From Thermoanaerobacterales bacterium 50_218 (GTDB taxonomy: Bacteria > Bacillota > DSM-12270 > Thermacetogeniales > Thermacetogeniaceae): DNA of 64,000 nt. Both the position numbers and the translations under genes were made by a program. Positions 41,622 through 50,585 of the stretch are shown one piece after another. The stretch covers positions 1 through 64,000 of the forward strand of contig LGFL01000004.1 in assembly GCA_001508855.1 (NCBI GenBank), in the 5' to 3' direction. Positions within the stretch are counted from its first letter, which is position 1, and every line of letters begins with the position of its first letter. The notes under the pieces were generated by a model, which saw only the letters and a program-made list of their open reading frames with translations, was not told the origin of the DNA and searched no databases.

Positions 41622-41637
41622 TGGCATATTTTTTGCA
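41622..41637 (+). promoter_or_regulatory. Sigma-54 (-24/-12) promoter of the mttB-type operon
   Basis: TGGCAT-N5-TTGCA matches the sigma-54 consensus TGGCAC-N5-TTGCW at all but one position and with exact spacing. It lies 48 bases before the methyltransferase start and downstream of the activator-site array. Confidence 0.88.
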
Positions 41638-41684
41638 AAGATTAATTGCGAGCAATCCCATAAATCAATCGAGGGGGGATTTTT

Positions 41685-43127
41685 GTGGGTATTAGTGGAG
41701 GCATTATGGGGGGTAGCTACAAACCACTTAGTCAAAAACAGATTGAACAGATACATGAAGCTACCCTGGAAATTTTAGAAAATGTTGGTGTCGAGATTAG
41801 CAATCAAGAAGCCCAAGATATTTTAGCAACAGCTGGAGCAAGAATAGACAGAGAAACAAACCGTGTTTACTTACCACGGAAATTAGTGGAGCAGAGCATA
41901 GAAAGTGCTCCATCTGAGGTACTACTGGCAGGCCGGGATGAAAAGAACGATCTCCTGTTAAGCGGGAAAAGAGTTTACTTAGGCACCGGTGGTACGGCGT
42001 TAAATGTTCTAGATCTCGAAAACGAATATCGCCCAGCGACTCTTAGAGATTGCAAAGATATAGCTAGGCTCGTTGACGCACTGGACAATATCCATTTCTT
42101 TGTCTTACCCGTTTACCCTAATGAACTGCCGAAAGAGGAAGTAGACGTGAACCGTTTTTATGCTGCCATTCAGAACACCACCAAGCATGTTATGGGAGGA
42201 GTATACACCATTGAAGGAGTCAGGAAAGTTATTAGGATTGCAGAAATAATAGCTGGAGGACCTTCAGAACTTCGAAAAAGGCCATTTATCTCGATGATTA
42301 CAAGTATTATGAGTCCATTAAAGTTTGATGTTGCTTATACCGAGTTGATGTTAGAGGTTGCCCGTCAAGGAATCCCTATAGCTACATCTACTTGTCCAAT
42401 GGCTGGTGCTACAGCGCCCGTTACTCTTGCTGGAACTCTGGTCCAACAGAATGCAGAATCCCTCGCGGGTATTGTTCTTGTTCAACAGGTTAACCCGGGG
42501 ACGCCTGTGCTTTATAGCGCCGTGCCTACGACGGTTGACATCCGTACCATGGATTTCCTCTTTGGGTGCGTGGAAATGGGCTTGATGAATGCAGCCATCT
42601 CTCAGATGGCTCAGTATTACAATCTGCCTATTTATTCCACAGCTGGAGTTTCAGACTCGAAGCTGCCTGATGCTCAATCTGGCTACGAAAAAGCAACGAC
42701 TGCTTTACTTTGTGCTCTAGCAGGCAGTAACTATGTCCACAATTGCGCTGGTTTGATAGATAAAGGCATGACAGTTAGTTATGCCCAGTATGTGATTGAT
42801 GATGATATAAACGGAATGGTCATGCGAGCCGTGCGGGGAATCGAGGTAAATTCCGATACATTAGCAGTTGATGTGATCAAACAAGTTGGTCCAGGAGGCA
42901 ACTATCTAGCAGAAAAGCACACTTTGAAGTTTATGCGCAGTGAGTTCTTTTTCCCGAATGTAACTGAACGTCGCAGTTACCGACAGTGGAAGGAGGATGG
43001 TGCTAAAGACTGCTGGAAACGTGCCACTGAACGCGCCAAGGAGATTTTGGCTAGCCATGAATCAGTTCCGATTCCAGAAGAAATAGAAAGGAGGTTGGCA
43101 GAGGAGTTTCCGGAACTAAGGGTTTAG
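41685..43127 (+). CDS. MttB-family corrinoid methyltransferase (non-pyrrolysine)
   Basis: A 480-residue member of the trimethylamine methyltransferase MttB superfamily. The frame has no internal TAG, so it lacks pyrrolysine. It belongs with enzymes that demethylate quaternary amines such as glycine betaine, proline betaine or carnitine (MtgB, MtpB, MtcB). Seen: QIEQIHEATLEILENVGVE at the start, GGTALNVLD, and STCPMAGATAPVTLAGTL in the barrel. The methyl group would go to the corrinoid protein coded at 44556. GTG start behind GAGGGGGGA, under a sigma-54 promoter. The exact substrate cannot be read from the sequence. Confidence 0.92.
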   Translation: MGISGGIMGGSYKPLSQKQIEQIHEATLEILENVGVEISNQEAQDILATAGARIDRETNRVYLPRKLVEQSIESAPSEVLLAGRDEKNDLLLSGKRVYLGTGGTALNVLDLENEYRPATLRDCKDIARLVDALDNIHFFVLPVYPNELPKEEVDVNRFYAAIQNTTKHVMGGVYTIEGVRKVIRIAEIIAGGPSELRKRPFISMITSIMSPLKFDVAYTELMLEVARQGIPIATSTCPMAGATAPVTLAGTLVQQNAESLAGIVLVQQVNPGTPVLYSAVPTTVDIRTMDFLFGCVEMGLMNAAISQMAQYYNLPIYSTAGVSDSKLPDAQSGYEKATTALLCALAGSNYVHNCAGLIDKGMTVSYAQYVIDDDINGMVMRAVRGIEVNSDTLAVDVIKQVGPGGNYLAEKHTLKFMRSEFFFPNVTERRSYRQWKEDGAKDCWKRATERAKEILASHESVPIPEEIERRLAEEFPELRV

Positions 43128-43218
43128 AACTTTGAAAGGAAGTTCCACTATACCATTATGAAGAAAGGTCACTAAGGGAAAAACAATCTGCAGACGAATT
43201 GAAGGGGGAATGGAGATT

Positions 43219-44469
43219 ATGACCTCTAGAGAGATGGTTAGTCAGGAAAGAAATTTTTCTATTAACTGGCTGGCGTTGTCTATTCTCGCTATTGGTGGCG
43301 GAATTATCTATCTACTCCCTTATTTGAGGAGTACATATTATCAGACACTGCAGGAAGCATTGGGAGTAACGAATACAGAGTTGGGCCTCATTCAAAGCGT
43401 TTTTGGCATCCTTACGATACTCTGCTACTTTCCAGGTGGATGGTTGGCTGATAAGGTTTCGCCGAGAATTTTGTTGACTGTATCGTTTGTGGGAACTGGT
43501 CTGGCAGGTTTATATTACGCTACACTTCCTTCATTTCCTATGGTTGTTGCAATTCATGTCTTTTTTGGACTTACAACAACTCTGACTTTTTGGGCGGCTT
43601 TTATTAAGGCAACTAGGATGTGTGCTTCGTCATCTGCACAGGGGCGAGCTTTTGGGATCCTAGAAGGAGGACGGGGACTGACATCCACGATTGTTTCCTT
43701 TTTATCTGTCGGCTTGTTCGCTAGGTTCGCCGACCAGGTTGTGGGGATGAAGGCGGTTATTGTCTTGTTCTCAATTGTAGCAGTTGTGATTGGGATTCTT
43801 TGCTGGCTCTTTATCAAGGATGATGTGACGGGCAAGGAAGATGATACTTGGAACATTACCTGGGAGAGCGTAAGAAAAGTTTTGAGGATGGCCAGTGTAT
43901 GGCTGATTGCCTTGATTGTTTTTCTAGCTTACACAACGTATCGGAATGCAGACTTTGTTACGCCTTACATGACTAAGATCTGTGGTGTTAGCGCGGCTTT
44001 GGGGGCTTTACTAGGAACTATTCGTTATTATGGACTGCGACCAGTGGGAGCAGTTGCTGCTGGTTTTCTTGCTGATCGGATCAGCTCTTCGAAGACAATG
44101 ATTTACGTCTTTGGGCTGATGTGTATAACTAATGTGCTGTACATAGTCTTCCCTGGTAGCCCTAAAATGCTTTACTTTGTCGTAGCCAATATGGTTATGC
44201 TGATGGTAGGATGTTTTGCTGCTAGGGGAATTTACTATGCTCTGCTGGAGGAAGGACGTGTTCCTGTTGTTCTTTCAGGCACAGCTGTTGGTGTCATCTC
44301 GACTATTGGCTATTTAGCGGATGTCTTCAATCCCGTTCTTGGAGGTTACCTACTAGATGCATACCCAGGGGTTACCGGATTCAAGTATATCTTCGCGATA
44401 GCAGCAGTGACTGCAGCTATTGGGATGCTGGTTACTTATTGGTTCCGGAAGTCTGTTGAAAGGAACTGA
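43219..44469 (+). CDS. MFS transporter in the methyltransferase operon
   Basis: About 416 residues with twelve hydrophobic spans. The loop after span 2 has GGWLADKVSPR, the MFS signature, and a matching AGFLADRISSSK occurs in the second half. It lies 82 bases after the mttB-type gene and before the corrinoid protein, so it probably imports the methylated substrate or exports the product. Quaternary amines are more often carried by BCCT or ABC systems, so an MFS carrier may hint at another substrate. ATG at 43219 lies 10 bases behind AAGGGGG; ATG at 43210 is also possible. Confidence 0.88.
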   Translation: MTSREMVSQERNFSINWLALSILAIGGGIIYLLPYLRSTYYQTLQEALGVTNTELGLIQSVFGILTILCYFPGGWLADKVSPRILLTVSFVGTGLAGLYYATLPSFPMVVAIHVFFGLTTTLTFWAAFIKATRMCASSSAQGRAFGILEGGRGLTSTIVSFLSVGLFARFADQVVGMKAVIVLFSIVAVVIGILCWLFIKDDVTGKEDDTWNITWESVRKVLRMASVWLIALIVFLAYTTYRNADFVTPYMTKICGVSAALGALLGTIRYYGLRPVGAVAAGFLADRISSSKTMIYVFGLMCITNVLYIVFPGSPKMLYFVVANMVMLMVGCFAARGIYYALLEEGRVPVVLSGTAVGVISTIGYLADVFNPVLGGYLLDAYPGVTGFKYIFAIAAVTAAIGMLVTYWFRKSVERN

Positions 44470-44555
44470 AAAATAATTGTGATGAAAACTGTGAAAAAGA
44501 ATGCAGTTTGTCATTTTAAAGAAAACTTGAAAATACTATAAGGGGGTAAAAGCTA

Positions 44556-45194
44556 ATGGCTACTTTACAAGAATTGGCAAATAGTGTAATTGAGGGTGAT
44601 GTAGAGCGAGTTAAGGAGTTAACTCAAGAATTACTTCAAGCAGGGGTTGATCCATTAGAGATCATTGATAAAGGATTGATTGCTGGGATGGATGTAGTGG
44701 GCACTCGCTTCAAGGCTGGGGAGATGTTTGTTCCTGAGGTCTTAATGTGTGCCAAGGCGATGGCAGAGGGGACGTCGTTAGTCAAACCGCACCTTGCTGG
44801 GAAAGAATTGAAAACTCATGGGACTTTTGTGATTGGGACAGTCAAAAATGACCTACATGACATTGGGAAGAACCTTGTTTCAATGATGGTAGAGAGTGCT
44901 GGTTTTACGGTAATTAACCTTGGAGTAGATGTAAGTCCTGAGGCGTTTGTGAAAGCGATTCAGGAGCATAAGCCGGATATTTTGGGGATGTCAGCATTGT
45001 TGACAACGACGCTTCCTTATATGAAGGAGACAATTGAAGCAATTAAGGAAGCAGGGCTACGCGACTCAGTAAAGATCATTATTGGGGGTGCACCGGTTAC
45101 ACAGGAGTATGCTGACCAGATTGGGGCCGATGGTTATGCACCGGATGCTGGAGCAGCTGCAGAGCTTTGCAAGAAGTTAGTAGGGGCTGCTTAA
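44556..45194 (+). CDS. Corrinoid (B12-binding) methyl carrier protein
   Basis: A 212-residue methyl-carrier of the MtbC/MtgC/MtpC type. A four-helix cap (1-90) precedes the B12 domain. The cobalt-ligating His lies in NDLHDIGKNLV (D-x-H-x-x-G), followed by GVDVSPEAF, MSALLTTTLPYMK and IIGGAPVTQEYA. It should accept the methyl group from the MttB-type enzyme and pass it to the methyltransferase coded next. ATG behind AAGGGGG. The corrinoid-activating ferredoxin (RamA type) is not in this window. Confidence 0.95.
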   Translation: MATLQELANSVIEGDVERVKELTQELLQAGVDPLEIIDKGLIAGMDVVGTRFKAGEMFVPEVLMCAKAMAEGTSLVKPHLAGKELKTHGTFVIGTVKNDLHDIGKNLVSMMVESAGFTVINLGVDVSPEAFVKAIQEHKPDILGMSALLTTTLPYMKETIEAIKEAGLRDSVKIIIGGAPVTQEYADQIGADGYAPDAGAAAELCKKLVGAA

Positions 45195-45208
45195 GGGAGG
45201 GAAATACA

Positions 45209-46006
45209 ATGCTTATTGTAGGTGAGTTGATCAACTCCAGTCGAAAGCCGATAGCAGAAGCGATTCAGGCTCAAGATGCTGAGGCTATCAAAAAAGTAGC
45301 TAAGGAGCAATATGAAGCTGGAGCTCATTATATTGACGTCAATGCTGGAACCTTTGTTGGCAAAGAGGCAGAATACATGGAGTGGCTGGTGAAGACTGTT
45401 CAAGGAGCTACGGATGCTCCTTGTTGTTTAGATAGTCCCGATCCAAAGGTCATTGAGCGGGGTTTGGCAGTTCATAAAGGGACAGCTATGATCAACTCGA
45501 TATCTTTGGAGAGGGAGCGATTTGAGGCACTAGTTCCAATTATTTCGGGAACAGACCTGAAGGTGATTGCCTTATGCATGAGTGATGAAGGAATGCCGGA
45601 GACCAAGGACCAGAGGATGAAGATCGCGGACAAACTAATCAACTTGCTTGTTCAGAAGAACGTGAAGATTGAGAACATTTATGTTGATCCATTAGTTCAG
45701 CCAATTTCCACGAACAGCATCTTTGGGGTGGAGTTTCTCAATGCGGTAGAAGAGATTATGGAGCGTTTTCCTGGAGTTCACACCATATGTGGGCTTTCAA
45801 ATGTATCTTACGGTCTACCAATGCGGAAGCTGCTGAACCAAAACTTTGCAGTAATGGCGGTAGCAAAGGGCTTGGATGCTTTGATTATTAATCCTTTGGA
45901 CAAACGGATGATGGCTAATTTAATTGCTGCAGAGGCGTTGGTGGGCCGTGATCAGTATTGCATGAACTATCTTAAGGCATATCGGGAAAACAAGCTCGAT
46001 GTTTAA
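45209..46006 (+). CDS. Methyl-corrinoid:tetrahydrofolate methyltransferase
   Basis: A 265-residue pterin-binding methyltransferase (MtgA/AcsE-like, DHPS fold). Seen: MLIVGELINSSRKPIAEA at the start, GAHYIDVNAGTF, a CLDSPDPKVIERGL strand, and CGLSNVSYGLP for the pterin site. It would move the methyl group from the corrinoid protein to tetrahydrofolate, feeding the Wood-Ljungdahl methyl branch. ATG at 45209 has GGGAGGG 7 bases upstream; it follows the corrinoid gene by 14 bases. Confidence 0.94.
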   Translation: MLIVGELINSSRKPIAEAIQAQDAEAIKKVAKEQYEAGAHYIDVNAGTFVGKEAEYMEWLVKTVQGATDAPCCLDSPDPKVIERGLAVHKGTAMINSISLERERFEALVPIISGTDLKVIALCMSDEGMPETKDQRMKIADKLINLLVQKNVKIENIYVDPLVQPISTNSIFGVEFLNAVEEIMERFPGVHTICGLSNVSYGLPMRKLLNQNFAVMAVAKGLDALIINPLDKRMMANLIAAEALVGRDQYCMNYLKAYRENKLDV

Positions 46007-46016
46007 GGGAAAGTAG

Positions 46017-46057
46017 AGTAGGGCAGCGTAAAGCTAATTGCCTAGCGCTGCCCTACT
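46017..46057 (+). terminator. 12-bp hairpin after the methyltransferase operon
   Basis: AGTAGGGCAGCG and CGCTGCCCTACT form a perfect 12-bp stem with a 17-base loop, 11 bases after the stop. No T run follows, so it may be a 3' stabiliser or factor-assisted terminator. The following 250 bases show nothing convincing. Confidence 0.6.
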
Positions 46058-46308
46058 TGGTACACCGAAATTTCAACTTAAAAAAGAAGTCTCATCCCTT
46101 CGAGAGTCCCCTAGCCTTGCATTTAAGCTTCAGCGCAAAGCAATTCCTCATGTCTGCTTATGTTGCTAACTGATTGTTAGTGCTGTTCCAGGAGTCAGCT
46201 TAGGTCTTTCTGTGGGCAGTACGGTTCTGAAATACGGGGGGCAAAACAAGGCTCTTGAACGAATCTTGAGGAAATCTTGCAATGAAGTTTTTTGGGGGGA
46301 GTTACACT

Positions 46309-48132
46309 GTGAAGATTAGAGGAAATGCAAAACTGTTTGGTATTATTATTCTTGTTATAACAACTCTGTTCATGACGGGTTGCGAAAATCTAGCAAAGGA
46401 TACTACTGAATCGAATAAATCAATCAAAGTGGCAGCAGTACAGTTTAATCCGCAGCTTAATGAGCGAGATAAAAATATTGAAGCCTTATTAAAAGTGGTC
46501 GAAGAGGCTGCTCAAAATGGTGCGAAATTAATTGTAACTCCTGAAATGGCAACTACGGGTTATCAGTATGCAAGTAGAAAAGCTATAGAGCCATTTGTGG
46601 ATACGATTCCTGGCGTAACTACCCAAAAATTCGAAAAGGTAGCCAAAAAATATGATTGTTATATAGTGATTGGGATGGCAGAAGTAGATAAGGAAACAGG
46701 TATTTTTTATAATTCTGCAGCCCTAATCGGACCTGAAGGTTATATCGGTAAGTATAGAAAAACTCATCTATGGGAAACCGAAGCACATTGGGCTACACCG
46801 GGAGATTTGGGTATCCCAGTTTTCGATACAGAAATTGGCAAGATTGCCATAAATATATGCATGGATTCTGCCTATTTTGAACCAGCAAGGTTAGCTGCTC
46901 TTAATGGTGCTGATATACTTGCATTTCCAACAAATTCGTCAGGTCAAGCGATATGGGCTCTGCAGGCTAGAGCAATGCAAAATGGGCTTTATATAGTTAG
47001 TGCCAACAGGTCTAATACAGAAAACGAATTTCATATGGTTGGTGCTAGTGCTGTATGGTCTCCAGAGGGGGAAAAATTGGCTGAGGCAGAATTTGTTGCA
47101 ACAGAAGAAGAGGACATAGATGAACCCACCATTATCTATGCAGAAATAGACGCTTTGAAGTATGATAATGAGGCAAAGAGGAGATTAAAGGAGCGGAGAC
47201 CCGAACTTTACAAGGAATTAATGTTATATATCTCGCCGTGGGATTATACAAAAACTACAACTCCTAGAGAAGTAACTGCAGCAATTCTCCAGTATGAACC
47301 TGAAAGTGGTGATAAGGAAGCCAATATTACTAAGATACAAAAGCTAATAGAAGATGCAGTTGCGAAGACTAAAGGTAATGGTGAAAAATTGGATTTAATA
47401 GTTTTACCAGAGCTTGCTACAACGGGTCCGGTTAAAGATTTGGAAGAAGCCAGTAAACTGGCGGAAACTTTAAACGGTAATACTGTAGAAACTTTCAAAA
47501 AAATAGCCAACACTCATTCATTATATATTATTTTTGGTATGATTGAGAAGGATGGAGACAAACTCTATAATACTGCAGTGTTGGTCGGCCCTAAAGGTGA
47601 CATTATTGGAAGATATAGAAAAACTCATTTAAATGAATTGGATAAACTATGGGCAACACCCGGGGATGAAATTGAAGTCTTCTCGACAGAACTAGGTAAG
47701 ATTGGCATAATGATTGGGTATGATGCTGCATTTCCGGAAGTTGCGGGCGTAATGGCCGTAAAAAGGGCTGATATCATTGCTATTCCTTCTGCCTGGAAGG
47801 GTGATTTTGGAGCGGAAATAAAAATAAACAGAGACATTTCTGCCAATAGATATCCCGAGGGGGCTATGTGCTTATGGGATTCAATAGCAATGAGCTCACA
47901 GGCGTATACGATTGTTTCAAATTTCATAGGAACTTCAAACAATTATCTCGGTAGAAGTGCACTATATACGTTGGATCCTATATACGGATTGGATCAACCT
48001 ATAGTAGCTTCGGGAAACAAAGAAGAAGTCTTAGTCGTTAGTTTTAAAACAATCCAGCCTGATTGGTGGTTTAATCAAGAAAAGTTAATATCCTCCCGAA
48101 GGACCTGTTTCTATAAACCTCTGGTTAAATGA
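46309..48132 (+). CDS. Lipoprotein with two nitrilase-type domains, the second inactive
   Basis: About 607 residues. A lipoprotein signal ends in TGC (Cys25), so the protein faces outside. Two carbon-nitrogen hydrolase domains follow. Domain 1 (about 38-300) keeps the triad: Glu79 in PEMATTG, Lys151 in YRKTHL, Cys184 in ICMDSAYFE. Domain 2 (about 320-600) keeps Glu368 (PELATTG) and Lys438 (YRKTHL) but has Gly470 where the Cys should be (IGYDAAFPE), so it is probably dead or structural. GTG at 46309 follows GGGGGGAG by 7 bases; ATG at 46282 is possible. The codon use is more AT-rich than in the housekeeping block. It may hydrolyse an amide or nitrile at the cell surface. Confidence 0.88.
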   Translation: MKIRGNAKLFGIIILVITTLFMTGCENLAKDTTESNKSIKVAAVQFNPQLNERDKNIEALLKVVEEAAQNGAKLIVTPEMATTGYQYASRKAIEPFVDTIPGVTTQKFEKVAKKYDCYIVIGMAEVDKETGIFYNSAALIGPEGYIGKYRKTHLWETEAHWATPGDLGIPVFDTEIGKIAINICMDSAYFEPARLAALNGADILAFPTNSSGQAIWALQARAMQNGLYIVSANRSNTENEFHMVGASAVWSPEGEKLAEAEFVATEEEDIDEPTIIYAEIDALKYDNEAKRRLKERRPELYKELMLYISPWDYTKTTTPREVTAAILQYEPESGDKEANITKIQKLIEDAVAKTKGNGEKLDLIVLPELATTGPVKDLEEASKLAETLNGNTVETFKKIANTHSLYIIFGMIEKDGDKLYNTAVLVGPKGDIIGRYRKTHLNELDKLWATPGDEIEVFSTELGKIGIMIGYDAAFPEVAGVMAVKRADIIAIPSAWKGDFGAEIKINRDISANRYPEGAMCLWDSIAMSSQAYTIVSNFIGTSNNYLGRSALYTLDPIYGLDQPIVASGNKEEVLVVSFKTIQPDWWFNQEKLISSRRTCFYKPLVK

Positions 48133-48234
48133 TAGTGTATTTGCTTTCGTAACAAGGCAGAGGAATATCAAAAAAGACTATGCCTGTGTTGGACCAAGAT
48201 TGTTTTTCCTTCTATGCTTATTGGGAAGTAAATC

Positions 48235-48289
48235 GGCCTGCCATTCGCCAGAGTAACAGCTTTGGCAATGGCTTTGGCAGTGGCAGGCC
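48235..48289. other. Inverted repeat between convergent genes
   Basis: GGCCTGCCA (48235-48243) and TGGCAGGCC (48281-48289) are perfect 9-base arms 37 bases apart. They lie at the convergent ends of the nitrilase and Yip1 genes and may form a shared hairpin end. No T run. Confidence 0.45.
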
Positions 48290-48292
48290 TGT

Positions 48293-48907
48293 TCATAATT
48301 TGAGGGTAATCATCACCACCAGCACTGCCAGGAGCAGGAGAACTCCGAAGAAGAGCAGAACCACGGGAATCAAAACTGTTGCTATTGCTTTCCAGGTGTC
48401 CATTTCCAGGCTTTCCCTGACGGCGTAAATGTCGAGCACTATGATCCAGATGGTAAAGCCGAAGCTGGTGATCCCGATGAGCAGTTTTCCTGGTGTCCCG
48501 AGCAGGGAGAGAATGGCGGTGAGAGGGATTTGAATCAAGGCTGGTGCCTTGGCAAAACCCAGGCTGGCGAGGAGTCCGCTGAGGCTACCCTTTCCCTTGA
48601 AGAGTTTGCCCAGCAGGAAAAAGACGATCCCTCCGCTGAACCAGGCGAAAAATCCGGTGAGGAAAGAATTAGTGAACTGGAATGTCGGAGACTGAAGCAG
48701 TGCCGGCAACTCCTCCAGTTTCGCCGGTCCGAGCGCTTCCAGGTTCGGTGGGAGAACAGTGTCCCGTGCGAGGGCAGTGTTCACGAGTCCTCTCAGGAAG
48801 CAGAGGAGCAGAATCAGGAGCAACCCCTGTTGCCACATTCGCTTTGCAGCGACTTCCCGCAGGGTGGGGACTGGTTTCAGTAAAACCTCGGTGATGTAAT
48901 CAAACAT
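48293..48907 (-). CDS. Yip1 domain membrane protein
   Basis: A 204-residue membrane protein with five to six spans. It opens with MFDYITEVLLKPVPTLREVAA, then a long first span, a central segment with FTNSFLTGFFAWFSGGIVFFLLGKLFKGKGSLSG, and a final WIIVLDIYAVRE, the layout of bacterial Yip1 proteins. No enzymatic motif; function unknown in bacteria. ATG start on the minus strand, convergent with the nitrilase gene. Confidence 0.78.
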   Translation of the reverse strand: MFDYITEVLLKPVPTLREVAAKRMWQQGLLLILLLCFLRGLVNTALARDTVLPPNLEALGPAKLEELPALLQSPTFQFTNSFLTGFFAWFSGGIVFFLLGKLFKGKGSLSGLLASLGFAKAPALIQIPLTAILSLLGTPGKLLIGITSFGFTIWIIVLDIYAVRESLEMDTWKAIATVLIPVVLLFFGVLLLLAVLVVMITLKL

Positions 48908-48985
48908 GACCTTTTAGCCCGGACACCGCAAAACCTGGGTGTCGTCTTCTCAGGCCAGTGCTCTACCTCCTTTCAGCTTAGCTTT

Positions 48986-49909
48986 TCAGTAGTTGACCAT
49001 AATGTAGCCTCGCGGCAGGGGGAATGTTGCCGGCAGTTGTGACAGGGCGAGCCTTGCAGTGAGATCGCTGAGAATTTTCAGGAGTCCTGAACTACGGTAA
49101 TAGACGACACGGGGTTCGCCTTTTATTCCTGCCAGCTTTGCTGCCAGGGCAACGGCTTCCTGGAGTCCCCCTAGTTGATCAACCAGTCCGAGCTCTTTGG
49201 CTTGGCTTCCTGTAAAAATTCGGCCATCTGCCAGTTTTTGCACCTCTTCAAGAGGCATGTTTCGGCCCTTTGCTACAGCGTCGAGGAACTGCTTGTAGGT
49301 TTCGTTGATGATTCCCTGGATGATCCTCTTTTCTTCCTCAGTTACCGGTCGTGCTGGGGATAGCATGTCCTTGTGGGCTCCGCTTTTAAAGACTTGCTCT
49401 TTGTAGCCGATTTTGGCGTAAAGTTCCTGGAGGTTGGGAACCGTGGTGATCACCCCGATGCTTCCGGTGATCGTTGCCGGTTGGGCAACGATCTTGTCGG
49501 CGGCAACACCTACATAGTAGCCTCCAGAAGCGGCAATGTCCCCGAAGGAAGCCACGACCTTTTTTCCTGTCTTCCTGACCTTCTGGACCAACTGATACAG
49601 TTCCTGAGAAGCGGCAGCACTTCCCCCAGGGCTGTTGATTCTCAGCACCACAGCCTGGATCGTGTCATCTCGGGCAACTCTTTCGAGCACCTGTCTCGTT
49701 TCTTCTGTCGTTGAGTTGTAAAAAAGTGAACCCTGGGCTTCGGAAGAGATTGGCCCTGTCAGGTAAACCACGGCGATTTTTCCCGGCTTTAGTGGAAAAG
49801 GAAACAGGGTTTTCCCGGAAGGTTTCCGGAAAGATGCCCAGCAGACAAACACCAATGTGATCACGATGCTGGCGATTACTAGGAGTAAACCGGCTTTCCT
49901 GGGATTCAT
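48986..49909 (-). CDS. sppA: Signal peptide peptidase SppA (short form)
   Basis: A 307-residue S49 peptidase with one N-terminal span (about 7-25). The nucleophile lies in DIAASGGYYVG, and the catalytic Lys in FKSGAHKDMLSP about 50 residues on. NSPGGSAAASQELY precedes them. It degrades leftover signal peptides in the membrane. ATG start. It is on the same strand as Yip1 and the YkoP-like gene. Confidence 0.93.
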   Translation of the reverse strand: MNPRKAGLLLVIASIVITLVFVCWASFRKPSGKTLFPFPLKPGKIAVVYLTGPISSEAQGSLFYNSTTEETRQVLERVARDDTIQAVVLRINSPGGSAAASQELYQLVQKVRKTGKKVVASFGDIAASGGYYVGVAADKIVAQPATITGSIGVITTVPNLQELYAKIGYKEQVFKSGAHKDMLSPARPVTEEEKRIIQGIINETYKQFLDAVAKGRNMPLEEVQKLADGRIFTGSQAKELGLVDQLGGLQEAVALAAKLAGIKGEPRVVYYRSSGLLKILSDLTARLALSQLPATFPLPRGYIMVNY

Positions 49910-49931
49910 CAGAGACCCCCTTCTGCTTTAC

Positions 49932-50444
49932 TCACCATGCTGGAACATGGTTGGGAACAGGGAGGAAATTCTGGAGAAGGGCTTCTTTAGAGATCCAAAT
50001 CACTTTAGGCACTAGAAGGTGGTACCTGCTCTTGGTTCTGGTAATACTGGAGAGGCTGCAGAGAAACAGGAAAAGGTTATGAGTCAGTGTTAAAAGCAGG
50101 CGCTTGAAGGCGGGTTCGATTTCTTTTACTTCGAGCCCCAGCAGGCGAGCGCCCTGATGGAAAATCGTAATTCCGTAAAAAGCCTTGACTTCTTCGGCTT
50201 CTTTTTGCTGGACAACAAGTTTTGCCAGGCTCTCAAAATTTTGCCTCATTTCTTTTTTAATGCACATCGCTGCCTTTACTCTGTTACTGCACTTCTGCTG
50301 GATCCGGAACAAGGCTTTGTTTGCCAGACGGAGTTCCCCTACGGTATCCCCTGGTTGGATGCGGGTGCCGTCGCGGAGTTCCAGTTCAGGCCCTTGGTAC
50401 TTTTTGAAACTCAGGCTGAGCAGGTTGTTTTGATCGCTTTTCAT
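49932..50444 (-). CDS. YkoP-like domain protein, function unknown
   Basis: About 170 residues. The segment YQGPELELRDGTRIQPGDTVGELRLANK resembles the YkoP-like domain found in some Firmicutes polysaccharide-deacetylase neighbourhoods; the assignment is tentative. A helical middle and a hydrophobic C-terminal stretch LLLTLTHNLFLFL follow. ATG at 50444 sits behind AGAAGG. Role unknown. Confidence 0.6.
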   Translation of the reverse strand: MKSDQNNLLSLSFKKYQGPELELRDGTRIQPGDTVGELRLANKALFRIQQKCSNRVKAAMCIKKEMRQNFESLAKLVVQQKEAEEVKAFYGITIFHQGARLLGLEVKEIEPAFKRLLLTLTHNLFLFLCSLSSITRTKSRYHLLVPKVIWISKEALLQNFLPVPNHVPAW

Positions 50445-50508
50445 GATTTCACCTTCTCCCACACTTATTTCGTATTTCGTTGTCTGAGTGGTATTTCCTC
50501 CCTAGGGG

Positions 50509-50556
50509 CGCTGCAAAAATTAAGAAAGCAGGCACCATTTTGACCACGGTGCCCGC
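50509..50556 (-). terminator. Terminator after the nfeD-stomatin pair
   Basis: On the minus strand GGGCACC and GGTGCC pair around an 11-base loop, with outer GC pairs, followed by a T-rich tract ending in TTTTT. It lies 30 bases after the stomatin-like stop. Confidence 0.7.
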
Positions 50557-50585
50557 TTATTTTCTACACTTCCCTGGCTGATTTG

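Noticed and set aside
41685-43127. Pyrrolysine-containing trimethylamine methyltransferase
   Set aside because: The frame has no internal TAG; the enzyme belongs to the non-pyrrolysine branch.
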